From positions 1-20,619 of the forward strand of contig SLBE01000048.1 of NCBI GenBank assembly GCA_007126465.1: 20,619 nucleotides of DNA, read 5' to 3'. This DNA is from Syntrophomonadaceae bacterium (lineage in GTDB: Bacteria; Bacillota; Dethiobacteria; DTU022). The notes beneath the pieces were generated by a model. That model ran no database searches and had not been told where the DNA came from. It saw only the letters and a program-made list of their open reading frames with translations. A program made the translations under genes and the position numbers. Each line of letters begins with the position of its first letter. Position 1 is the stretch's first letter. Shown in pieces: positions 8,062 to 15,126 of this stretch.

Positions 8062-8245
8062 TTGATACCTGAGAGATTGCTCCCCTAATTAAATAAGAGG
8101 CTTTCCCCGTCGGTGCCCCGCTTTTGCGGGCGCTCTCCAGAGATGCGTCCCCCGATGGTACTGAAGCCTGAGAGTTTCCCTTCAGCCTGCCAGGCGTCAA
8201 GTTGCTCCTTCGGCGTCCTTTAACGGATCTCTCCCACAGGGTTCA
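8052..8245 (-). ncRNA. Tandem glycine riboswitch upstream of gcvT
   Basis: Two glycine aptamers lie in series on the minus strand. The first has GGGAGAGA near 8227-8234, the core GCCGAAGG.GCAA, then ACTCTCAGG and a closing GGACGCATCTCT. The second begins with GGAGAGCGCC, has CACCGACGGGGAAA, then ATCTCTCAGGTATCAAGGACAGAG at its 3' end. These ACTCTCAGG-type and GGACAGAG-type strings are hallmarks of the family. The linker between aptamers is very short, as is usual for cooperative tandem forms. A terminator overlapping the 3' end and the gcvT gene downstream point to an on-switch: glycine turns on its own breakdown. Confidence 0.93.
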
Positions 8246-8380
8246 TTCGCATGCTATATTTGCTTGTGATTTTTTCATTCGCCAAAATCTTTAAAAATCC
8301 TTCCGCCCTGAGAAAAAAAATGAAATTAATTTGCTTGGCATTATATTCATCTGCTAAAGAATTAATAACTATCTATTCAT

Positions 8381-8436
8381 AAAAAAACTATCCGACAGAT
8401 TCAAGGTTTACACGTTGCACCCAATCTGCCGGATAG
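8381..8436 (-). terminator. Strong intrinsic terminator of the secreted-protein gene
   Basis: On the minus strand CTATCCGGCAGATT pairs with AATCTGTCGGATAG (14 bp, one G-U pair) around a 21-base loop and is followed by seven T. On the plus strand the same position would be an A-C mismatch, so the hairpin is tuned for minus-strand transcription. Confidence 0.85.
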
Positions 8437-8449
8437 GATCATTATCTGT

Positions 8450-9235
8450 TTAGAATAAATCGTACCAGTTTAAACCTGCCCCGGTAATATTAATTAAGCT
8501 GAAAGCCTCATTAACAGTTGCAGTTCCATCTACTCGCATATCCTCGAAAAGATAAGCATGTCGTCTTGAGCTGCTTATATCAATATAACGACGTAAAGTA
8601 CCGTCACTGGTTGCAGCTAACTGTTCAATCTCGAAATAGTCGCCCAGGAAAGTATCAGCTCCTGCTTCCGCTGCCCCGGGACCATAAACAGCCTCAAAGT
8701 CGGACCTCAGCTGACCAGTTTCCCCTGGGTTGGCTGAAACCTGAACTGCCCAGGTCTGGGACGTCAAGGCATCCCACCTGTGGGATCTCCTCCTTGCGCT
8801 AAAATCGGGGTCGCCATTCCCCTCATAGTAAACCGGACTAAGCGCTTCATATACATCTTCCCACCAGACAACCGCGTCCTCGACTCCATATACATACTTA
8901 GCGGGAGTAAACAATCTGACATTGGTAGTAATGGTTAAGTCTCTTAGAGCATCATCTGCCGTAACCCAATCCTGATTATCTTCTACCTGGAGATAACCCT
9001 CTTCCATTTCTATAACAGCTTGTTTACTTACTTCCCCCTGCCCAGTAACGACCTGGCGCATTCTTGCACCGGTTTCATATTCATGACCAGCCTGCTTTTG
9101 CAGTTCAACTCTACCATCCATACTGTAATCTACGGTATGGCCAAGATAACCGGTAGCCGGGGAGGCAATGCCAAGGAGCATAAAAATAGTTAAAAGAAAA
9201 ACAACGACCGGCATTTTGACATAGTTTTTAGACAC
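8450..9235 (-). CDS. Secreted protein of unknown function
   Basis: This 261-residue protein is not recognised as any family. The first 30 residues form a signal peptide: lysines at 3 and 7, a hydrophobic stretch PVVVFLLTIFMLLGIA, and a likely signal peptidase I cut after SPATG near residue 29. There is no lipobox cysteine; indeed there are no cysteines in the mature part. The mature protein is rich in aromatic residues and acidic side chains, with short strand-like stretches (VDYSMDGRVEL, LTITTNVRLF, YIDISSS), suggesting a beta-rich fold. The start is a GTG whose ribosome site AAAGGA is unusually close (about 1-2 bases), so the start is uncertain. It has its own sigma-A-like promoter and a strong terminator, so it is probably a monocistronic, well-expressed gene. 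Confidence 0.75.
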   Translation of the reverse strand: MSKNYVKMPVVVFLLTIFMLLGIASPATGYLGHTVDYSMDGRVELQKQAGHEYETGARMRQVVTGQGEVSKQAVIEMEEGYLQVEDNQDWVTADDALRDLTITTNVRLFTPAKYVYGVEDAVVWWEDVYEALSPVYYEGNGDPDFSARRRSHRWDALTSQTWAVQVSANPGETGQLRSDFEAVYGPGAAEAGADTFLGDYFEIEQLAATSDGTLRRYIDISSSRRHAYLFEDMRVDGTATVNEAFSLINITGAGLNWYDLF

Positions 9236-9274
9236 ATCCTTTCAGGAAATTTCAACTTCCTAATGTCTAACTAT

Positions 9275-9303
9275 AATATAACATTTTTACCAGTCATTGT
9301 CAA
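9275..9303 (-). promoter_or_regulatory. Sigma-A-type promoter of the secreted-protein gene
   Basis: The minus strand reads TTGACA (9298-9303), a 17-base spacer, then TATATT (9275-9280). The -35 is perfect and the spacing optimal. The expected transcription start is near 9268, giving a leader of about 33 bases. Confidence 0.75.
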
Positions 9304-9309
9304 AATAGA

Positions 9310-9687
9310 TTAGTCACATTTTCCTTCAATCATACAGGGTCTGGTGCCTTTGGGAACAACGCAAATGAAATCAAATTGTCCCTCCGGACAGACAAAATGG
9401 TGTTCTTCACCAGCTGGAACGAACACCGCACTACCCGGTTCAAGATCTATCTCTTTGTCTTCCGTGCGCACCTTACCTTTTCCTTTTACCACATAAACCT
9501 GGTGTTCCCAGGCATGACTGTGCCACTCAGTCGTTATCTCCCCGGAAAGGGAAAAGTAACGCATTTCAAAGTTCGGGGCACCTTCCGGCTCGCCAAGCAG
9601 CCAGCGGACAGTGGCTTTTCCTTTCTCTTTTAACGGTTCAGGAGTTATATCAACTTCCTCGGTCTTATCTAAATCTGTAAAGTACAC
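9310..9687 (-). CDS. Small single-domain cupin protein
   Basis: This 125-residue cupin is about the size of one double-stranded beta-helix domain. Motif 1 is WHSHAWEH (His56, His58, Glu61, His62), and motif 2 is VPAGEEHHF with His96/97. These could bind a metal ion, perhaps through several histidines. A C-terminal extension carries two cysteines (Cys118, Cys124). Substrate and reaction cannot be told from sequence. The start is GTG 9687, 11 bases after AGGAGG. It follows the NmrA-like gene by 17 bases and is probably in the same operon, which hints at a shared small-molecule or stress role. It could be a sensor or binding protein rather than an enzyme. Confidence 0.85.
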   Translation of the reverse strand: MYFTDLDKTEEVDITPEPLKEKGKATVRWLLGEPEGAPNFEMRYFSLSGEITTEWHSHAWEHQVYVVKGKGKVRTEDKEIDLEPGSAVFVPAGEEHHFVCPEGQFDFICVVPKGTRPCMIEGKCD

Positions 9688-9704
9688 CCTTTCAAAAACC
9701 TCCT

Positions 9705-10565
9705 TTAGATTTCTTCTGCGAGATCACGCTTTGCAAAATTATAAAAGCTGTTTGGTTTGCCATTGATCAGCCAGCTTAAAACATTGCTGTTCCCTTCCAG
9801 CCCGTAACGGGCGTAATAATTAAACATCTTGATTAAGGCTTCCACCTGGTGTACGGCCATACCAGAACTTTCAGCAGTGCCTCGCCATTCATTAAGCGGT
9901 TGCTCTACTGCAGTAATGTTATGTCCAAGAGCTAAACTGAGCTGTTCTGCAACTGCAACCTGAGACAAACCTCCGGTACCAACAATTTCATAGGTCGCCC
10001 CCTTATGATCGGGTTCTATTAAGACAGTTGCTGCTGCACGGGCCAGATCCTGCAGGTCAACCATACTTAACCTGGTAGTAACAGGATAAGGAACCCTGTA
10101 GATAAGCTCCTTGGAAATAGCTTCACTGCCGGCAAGGATATTCTGCATATACGGAGCAGGCTGAAGAATAGTAAATTCGAGCCCTGATTCAAAAATCATT
10201 TCTTCTAACCGCATCTTGTTCCAGTGATGGGGCATTTTCTCAGTTTGGGGATGTAAAACAGAATGATATACAAAGTGATCAAGCTTATGATTAATGGCGG
10301 CTTGAATGATAGTGCCACCAATACTTAATTCCCTGGGATGCATGTTGGGACATATATGATAAAGAGATTTAACACCCCTCAAGGCTTTCTCATAAACCCT
10401 GGCATCTTCCATATCCCCGACGATCACATCTACTGCTCCTAAAGCCAACAAATCACCGGCCTGTTTATTATTTCGCACAAGCACAATAACTTTTTGATCA
10501 CGTTCAGCCAGTGCTTTTAATACAGTACGGCCTGTTTTACCCGCAGCCCCGGTTAAAAGAATCAT
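9705..10565 (-). CDS. NmrA-like NAD(P)-binding protein (atypical short-chain dehydrogenase)
   Basis: This 286-residue protein has an N-terminal Rossmann fold with GAAGKTG at residues 6-12, right after the first strand MILLT. The later pattern VGDMEDA, then HFVYHSVLHPQ and EFTILQPAPYMQNIL, is typical of the NmrA/HSCARG and quinone-oxidoreductase-2-like families. The serine of the classical catalytic triad has no clear YxxxK partner, so it may be a redox sensor or an oxidoreductase of unknown substrate. The ATG at 10565 lies 11 bases after GGAGG; a nearer ATG at 10572 is out of frame. It is the first gene of a two-gene operon with the cupin and is divergent from pntAA. Confidence 0.85.
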   Translation of the reverse strand: MILLTGAAGKTGRTVLKALAERDQKVIVLVRNNKQAGDLLALGAVDVIVGDMEDARVYEKALRGVKSLYHICPNMHPRELSIGGTIIQAAINHKLDHFVYHSVLHPQTEKMPHHWNKMRLEEMIFESGLEFTILQPAPYMQNILAGSEAISKELIYRVPYPVTTRLSMVDLQDLARAAATVLIEPDHKGATYEIVGTGGLSQVAVAEQLSLALGHNITAVEQPLNEWRGTAESSGMAVHQVEALIKMFNYYARYGLEGNSNVLSWLINGKPNSFYNFAKRDLAEEI

Positions 10566-10673
10566 CTGCCATTAAACCTCCAGGTAATATCATAAAATTC
10601 TTTATAGAAAGCTTACTACAACTGCCGACAAAGCTCAACAACAAAGCAAATCGGCTTAATTGTCCGTTTTGAG

Positions 10674-10702
10674 TTTTAACCTTTAGTAAACTCTGATATA
10701 AT
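10674..10702 (+). promoter_or_regulatory. Extended -10 promoter of the pnt operon
   Basis: TGA-TATAAT (TATAAT at 10697-10702) is an extended -10 element. TTTTAA at 10674-10679 is a weak -35 with a 17-base spacer. The predicted start near 10709 leaves a leader of about 90 bases before pntAA, in which I see no recognisable riboswitch. Confidence 0.6.
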
Positions 10703-10800
10703 TACCTTGAATAATCTGGAATAGATTTAAGCTCAAGCCAAACGAGCTTCGGATATGTTCTACTTAGTTTTATGTTTAATACTAAACGGGGGTGTTTGCT

Positions 10801-11979
10801 GTGCAATTGGAAAAGGTAGTAATCGGTGTTCCACGAGAGATTATGCCGGGAGAAAACAGGGTATCCGCTATTCCTGAGACTGTAGAAAAGATGATTACCG
10901 CCGGAGCCGAGGTCCTGATTGAAGCAGGAGCAGGTGCCGGCGCATTTATTGATGATGCTGAATACCAGGCCAAAGGGGCGGAAATAATAGAAGATCTGCA
11001 GAAACTCTATAGCAGGGCCAATGTCATACTTAAAGTAAAAGAACCGCGCCAACATGAAAAATACGGAAAACATGAAACTGAACTTTTTTCTGAAAACAGT
11101 GTGGTAATCAGCTTTTTGCACCCGGCACATTCTGTAAACCATGAAGGCCTGAAAATTATGGCGGAGCGCAACATCACAGGCTTTACCTTGGATGGCATTC
11201 CGAGAATATCCAGGGCCCAGCAAATGGACTCCTTAACCTCAATGAGTACCGTAGCAGGTTACAAGGCAGTTATCTTTGCCGCCAACCATCTGGGCCGTTT
11301 CATACCGATGATGCCCACCTCTTTCGGGATCATTAATCCCGCCCAGTTTCTTATTGTCGGCACCGGTGTAGCAGGCCTTCAGTCTATTGCCACTGCTAAA
11401 AGACTCGGCGCCAAGGTAAAAACCTTAGATATCCGGCCGGAGGCAAATGAGCAGGCCCGGAGCCTGGGAGCTGAAAACATAGAATTCGATGTTCCCCAGG
11501 AGCTGGCTGTCGGCGATGGTGGTTATGCCCGCCGCCTGCCTGAAGAATGGTACGAAAAGGAAAAAGAACTGCTGGCATCTCATATTGAGCAAAGTGATGC
11601 TGTGATTCTCACAGCCCTGGTTCCCGGAGAAGTAGCCCCGAAAATAGTTGATGAAAACATGGTATCGAAAATGAAAAAGGGCTCCGTTATAGTTGACATT
11701 GCAGTAGACCAGGGCGGGAATTGCACCCTGACCCGCTGCGGAGAAGAGTATAAGCATGAAGGTATCACCATCAGCGGTATTATGAATGTACCGGCCACCC
11801 TGCCAATAGATGCAACCAACATGTTTGCTAAGAGCACTTACAACTTCTTTGCGTATATTATCGAAAACGGCGCTGTCAAAACCGACACCACAGATGAAAT
11901 AGTAGAATCGACCCTGGTCACCCACAATGGGAAAATTGTCCACCATGGAACCCTGATGGCTATGGGCATGGAAGAGTAA
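10801..11979 (+). CDS. pntAA: NAD(P) transhydrogenase alpha-1 subunit (NAD-binding domain I)
   Basis: This 392-residue soluble domain I of proton-translocating transhydrogenase binds NAD(H) on the cytoplasmic side and exchanges hydride with the NADP domain of PntB. The N-terminus VVIGVPREIMPGENRVSA is typical. The segment SRAQQMDSLTSMSTVAGYKA is the conserved domain I block, and GTGVAGLQSI (about residues 187-196) is the NAD-binding glycine motif, followed by DIRPE. The family is found either fused to the membrane part or, as here and in Rhodospirillum, as a separate subunit. GTG 10801 is preferred because it lies 8 bases after a G-rich site; GTG 10792 would overlap it. It is the first gene of pntAA-pntAB-pntB. 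Confidence 0.94.
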   Translation: MQLEKVVIGVPREIMPGENRVSAIPETVEKMITAGAEVLIEAGAGAGAFIDDAEYQAKGAEIIEDLQKLYSRANVILKVKEPRQHEKYGKHETELFSENSVVISFLHPAHSVNHEGLKIMAERNITGFTLDGIPRISRAQQMDSLTSMSTVAGYKAVIFAANHLGRFIPMMPTSFGIINPAQFLIVGTGVAGLQSIATAKRLGAKVKTLDIRPEANEQARSLGAENIEFDVPQELAVGDGGYARRLPEEWYEKEKELLASHIEQSDAVILTALVPGEVAPKIVDENMVSKMKKGSVIVDIAVDQGGNCTLTRCGEEYKHEGITISGIMNVPATLPIDATNMFAKSTYNFFAYIIENGAVKTDTTDEIVESTLVTHNGKIVHHGTLMAMGMEE

Positions 11980-12002
11980 TAAACAGTAAAAGGAGAATGC
12001 AG

Positions 12003-12308
12003 ATGATTTTAGCAATGCTTATAATATTAATTGCAGCGGCGCTGCTGGGCTACAAAGTTATCTCTGCTGTGCCGCCTTTGCTGCACACCCCTTTAATGTC
12101 CGGTATGAATGCGCTTTCCGGCATTACCGTTATCGGGGCAATAGCAGTATTTTTCACCGCACCGGCAGGAGCCGAAGGCTGGGCGGCAGCAGCCCTGATC
12201 CTGGCCATGATCAATGTAGCCGGCGGATTCTGGGTTACAGAAAGAATGCTGCGTATGTTTAAAGGCAAAGCAAAAGAAAGTGAGGTGCAGGAAATACCGT
12301 GGCAGTAA
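12003..12308 (+). CDS. pntAB: NAD(P) transhydrogenase alpha-2 subunit (membrane part)
   Basis: This 101-residue membrane protein is the N-terminal part of transhydrogenase domain II, which forms the proton channel with PntB. Three hydrophobic helices are visible: ILAMLIILIAAALLGYKV, ALSGITVIGAIAVFF and WAAAALILAMINVAGGFWV. The loop AVPPLLHTPLMSGMNALSG is the family signature. The start ATG 12003 lies 7 bases after AGGAG; the ATG at 11997 is too close to that site. It begins 23 bases after pntAA and overlaps pntB by 10 bases, so the operon is tightly coupled. Confidence 0.93.
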   Translation: MILAMLIILIAAALLGYKVISAVPPLLHTPLMSGMNALSGITVIGAIAVFFTAPAGAEGWAAAALILAMINVAGGFWVTERMLRMFKGKAKESEVQEIPWQ

Positions 12309-13765
12309 CAATTGTTTTAGCCATTCTAATTATAGTTGGTTTCCTGGCCGGTATCAGGTTAATGCAATCTCCCCGCACAGCACTCTGGGGCAATCGCCTG
12401 GGAGCTCTTTCCATGCTGGTAGCTATTGCCTGGACATTTGTTGCCACCGGGCAGGGAGCTCTTTCAGCTGCCTTAGTCTATATCGTAATCGGTGGCTTGA
12501 TTGGTCTGATCCTGGGACAATCAGTAAAAATGATTCACATGCCGCAAACTGTAGCTTTATTAAACGGATTTGGCGGGGCCGCATCGGCCCTGGTTGTATG
12601 GGCAGCTGTTTTAAGTTACCCTGGTGATGGAGCAGAAATGCTCTTCTGGGGCACTTCCGGCCTGGCCTTAGGCGTGGGCACATTAACCTTCAGCGGTAGT
12701 ATCATCGCTGTACTAAAGCTGCAGGGGTTGGCTTTTCGCCAACCTATTCAGCTAAAAGGTCACGGTCATATTCTGCGTGCTGCCATCTTGGTAGCTGCTC
12801 TTCTCGTTCTGATCAACATGAGTTTGCCGGGCCAATACTATTTTCAATTTCTACCGGTAATCGCCCTGCTTGGTTTGCTTGCCGGCTTTTTCATGACCCT
12901 GCGCATTGGTGGAGCCGACATGCCGATCGTCATTTCCCTGCTTAATTCTTTTTCCGGGATAGCCGCTTCTATCGCAGGCCTGGCCGTGGAAAATGTTATT
13001 TTGGCCGGAACCGGTGCTTTAGTGGGTGTGGCTGGTATGATCCTGACCCGGATCATGTGCCGGGCTATGAACCGCTCCCTGTTTTCTGTTTTGGCGGGAT
13101 TTACCCCCGGGAAAAAAGAGAAGGCGTATCCATCGTTAGAAGATGATCAAAGCGCTGCCGAAACAAGCCCTGCAGTAAACGAAGCTGTTGCAGAAGAAGC
13201 TAAGAAATCAGAAGCGGGTGCTGGATCTGAACCGGCTGCTGAAAAAGACTCAAAAACCAACCTTCCTGATATTATTAACCAGGCCAAAAGGGTGATTATT
13301 GTCCCCGGTTACGGGATGGCAGTAGCCCAGGCCCAAAATGCCGTGAAACAGCTGCTTGATGCCCTGGAAGCACAGGACAAGGAAGTGAAGTTTGCCATCC
13401 ACCCTGTGGCGGGACGTATGCCGGGCCACATGAATGTTCTGCTGGCAGAAGCAGGTATTGATTACGAAAAGCTGATGGATCTTGATGCCATCAACCCCCA
13501 GTTCGATCATGCTGATCTGGTCATTATTGTCGGAGCCTGTGATGTCGTGAACCCGGCTGCCAACGCGGCAGAGGGAACTCCGATATCAGGCATGCCCATA
13601 CTGAATGCTGAAAAAGCTAAGCATGTGATCGTCTGTAACATTGACGAAAAACCGGGGTACTCAGGAGTTGATAACCTGCTATACGAGCAAAGCCATGTTT
13701 ATTCTTTCTGGGGTGATGCAGCAGAAACTATCCCGCAGCTTACTGAAATGATAAGTAAAAGGTAA
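12299..13765 (+). CDS. pntB: NAD(P) transhydrogenase beta subunit (membrane and NADP domains)
   Basis: This 488-residue subunit carries the remaining membrane helices (residues about 1-262) and the NADP-binding domain III (about 323-488). It lets the proton gradient drive NADPH formation from NADH, or the reverse. The membrane part has MIHMPQTVALLNGFGGAASA with the conserved histidine. Domain III shows GYGMAVAQAQ (337-346), HPVAGRMPGHMNVLLAEA, GACDVVNPAAN and KPGYSGVDN. The two parts are joined by an Ala/Glu-rich, low-complexity linker of about 50 residues (272-322), somewhat longer than in compact homologues (E. coli PntB is about 460 residues). The start is GTG 12299 with AGGA 6 bases upstream, inside the end of pntAB. 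Confidence 0.96.
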   Translation: MAVTIVLAILIIVGFLAGIRLMQSPRTALWGNRLGALSMLVAIAWTFVATGQGALSAALVYIVIGGLIGLILGQSVKMIHMPQTVALLNGFGGAASALVVWAAVLSYPGDGAEMLFWGTSGLALGVGTLTFSGSIIAVLKLQGLAFRQPIQLKGHGHILRAAILVAALLVLINMSLPGQYYFQFLPVIALLGLLAGFFMTLRIGGADMPIVISLLNSFSGIAASIAGLAVENVILAGTGALVGVAGMILTRIMCRAMNRSLFSVLAGFTPGKKEKAYPSLEDDQSAAETSPAVNEAVAEEAKKSEAGAGSEPAAEKDSKTNLPDIINQAKRVIIVPGYGMAVAQAQNAVKQLLDALEAQDKEVKFAIHPVAGRMPGHMNVLLAEAGIDYEKLMDLDAINPQFDHADLVIIVGACDVVNPAANAAEGTPISGMPILNAEKAKHVIVCNIDEKPGYSGVDNLLYEQSHVYSFWGDAAETIPQLTEMISKR

Positions 13766-13819
13766 CTGCCCAGACTACACTTTATACTCGCTTCAGTTTT
13801 CTTAAGCAGTCCGGGCAGT
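13765..13819. terminator. Hairpin between convergent pntB and the DUF2177 gene
   Basis: A 12-bp inverted repeat (ACTGCCCAGACT and AGTCCGGGCAGT) has a 31-base loop. On the minus strand the one imperfect position becomes a G-U pair, and TACCTTTTACTT follows, so it fits the end of the minus-strand genes better. It could also slow plus-strand transcripts leaving pntB. Confidence 0.5.
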
Positions 13820-13844
13820 GCATGTGATACGTTAATGTGCCCTG

Positions 13845-14246
13845 TTATAAAATTGTCTGCCCGTATAAAAAGCCGATTAACCCCAGGACACCGGATAATA
13901 CTGAGCCCCAGGTCAGGTCAACAATTGTCATTTTAAGCGGCCAATTTTTTAGAGTCGCCAGGTTGGTCAGGTCATAGGTAGCATAACAGATCAGACCGAA
14001 AAATGCGCCGGTCCAAAGGGCATAAAACCAGCTGCCCTTTTCCACAGCAGGATAAACGACAAAAAATACCAGGCCTATAATAAATAGAAGATAAAAAATA
14101 ATGGCCGCAGGCCAGTTAACACCAACTCTCATTAAAGAACCAAGTTGCTGACGGTAAAATTTCTTTGCCACCAGCCCCAACCAGACCATATCTATTACAA
14201 AGAAAGCTGCCAGAACAACCAGGTATATTTGAATGAATTTTGCCAT
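13845..14246 (-). CDS. DUF2177 family membrane protein
   Basis: This 133-residue integral membrane protein has four hydrophobic helices. The first contains the family-like pattern FVIDMVWLGLVAKKFYRQQLGSLM, and the third and fourth carry YATYDLTNLATL and DLTWGSVLSG. Aspartates embedded in the helices are conserved in this uncharacterised family. The start ATG lies 4 bases after the DUF1295 stop, using the GGAGG at the end of that gene, so the two are co-translated. The function is unknown. Partner genes of this type in other bacteria often concern fatty-acid or membrane-lipid modification, which is only an inference here. Confidence 0.82.
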   Translation of the reverse strand: MAKFIQIYLVVLAAFFVIDMVWLGLVAKKFYRQQLGSLMRVGVNWPAAIIFYLLFIIGLVFFVVYPAVEKGSWFYALWTGAFFGLICYATYDLTNLATLKNWPLKMTIVDLTWGSVLSGVLGLIGFLYGQTIL

Positions 14247-14250
14247 CTAC

Positions 14251-15042
14251 TTATTCCTCCCTTTTACTCAGGTTTTTTTTCGGAAACCAGGGGAAAAACT
14301 TATTAGTAACCTTCGCATACTCCTGGAACTCAGGATTATCTTTATATTTTTTCTCCAGCATCGGCACCCCTGAAACATAGAGCAACATCAGGGTGATGGT
14401 CAGTGGGCTGATAATACCGCTCCAGCCCAGCGGAACTGAAAGCGAAAGTAAAAATATACCCCACCACATTGTAGCTTCGCCAAAGTAGTTGGGGTGCCGC
14501 GTATACTTCCATAAGCCGCTCTTAATTATCCTTCCCTTATTTGCCGGATCTTTTTTGAATTCAGCCATCTGTTTATCACCAACAGACTCAAAATAGAAAC
14601 CTACCAGCCAGACGAGGAGACCAATATAGTCAAGCAGGTTTAAACCGGGTTCGGGGTTCGCATTCACCAGAATAATCGGGTAACCGATTATCAGCATTAA
14701 AAAGCCCTGCAGCATGAACACCTGTAAAAATGCCCGCGGAATCAACCACTTACCCCATTCCCGGCGCCACTTGGCATAACGGAAATCTTCAGGTTTGCCC
14801 CAGTTGCGGCGAACAATATAGTAGGTTAACCTGCCACCCCAGATTGCAACCAGCAGCACCAGAAGCAGGTTTCTCTCTACATATGCCCCCTGGGTAAAAA
14901 GCGTAATTAAGGCCACAAGGACAAAACCTGCTCCCCACCCCATGTCTACAATAGAATTGTTTCGGATAAACTGGGCAACCAGGAAGAAGATAAAGAAATA
15001 AATAAAAACGATTAGCACAGCCTGCTGCAGCAGTTCGATCAT
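14251..15042 (-). CDS. DUF1295 / steroid 5-alpha-reductase-like membrane protein
   Basis: This 263-residue protein has about six or seven membrane helices. The C-terminal signature GLWKYTRHPNYFGE, followed by MWWGIFLLS and a late EKKYKDNPEFQEYAK block, is that of the DUF1295 / 3-oxo-5-alpha-steroid 4-dehydrogenase C-terminal family, which also resembles isoprenylcysteine methyltransferases. These enzymes reduce or methylate lipid-like substrates at the membrane; the substrate here is unknown. The early segment NNSIVDMGWG is also typical. ATG 15042 is chosen with AGGGG 7 bases upstream; the preceding GTG is too close. It lies about 85 bases downstream of the histidine kinase gene on the same strand and could be co-transcribed with it. 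Confidence 0.87.
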   Translation of the reverse strand: MIELLQQAVLIVFIYFFIFFLVAQFIRNNSIVDMGWGAGFVLVALITLFTQGAYVERNLLLVLLVAIWGGRLTYYIVRRNWGKPEDFRYAKWRREWGKWLIPRAFLQVFMLQGFLMLIIGYPIILVNANPEPGLNLLDYIGLLVWLVGFYFESVGDKQMAEFKKDPANKGRIIKSGLWKYTRHPNYFGEATMWWGIFLLSLSVPLGWSGIISPLTITLMLLYVSGVPMLEKKYKDNPEFQEYAKVTNKFFPWFPKKNLSKREE

Positions 15043-15126
15043 CACTCCACCCCTTAAAATATATTAACTTGATCAATAGCAAATGCTTTTTCTTGACGCT
15101 ATATATTTATATTATAATGTTGGAAG

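Noticed and set aside
10702..11223. 173-residue minus-strand frame opposite pntAA
   Set aside because: It lies mostly antisense to a well-conserved gene, has no ribosome site and no family resemblance; a shadow frame.
11425..12015. 196-residue minus-strand frame opposite pntAA/pntAB
   Set aside because: Antisense to clear transhydrogenase coding sequence; composition is that of a complement frame.
12280..12627. 115-residue plus-strand frame overlapping pntB
   Set aside because: Alternative frame of pntB, with no motif of its own.
15083..15126. TTGACG and TATAAT on the plus strand
   Set aside because: The spacer is only 14 bases and no plus-strand gene follows; AT-rich chance matches.
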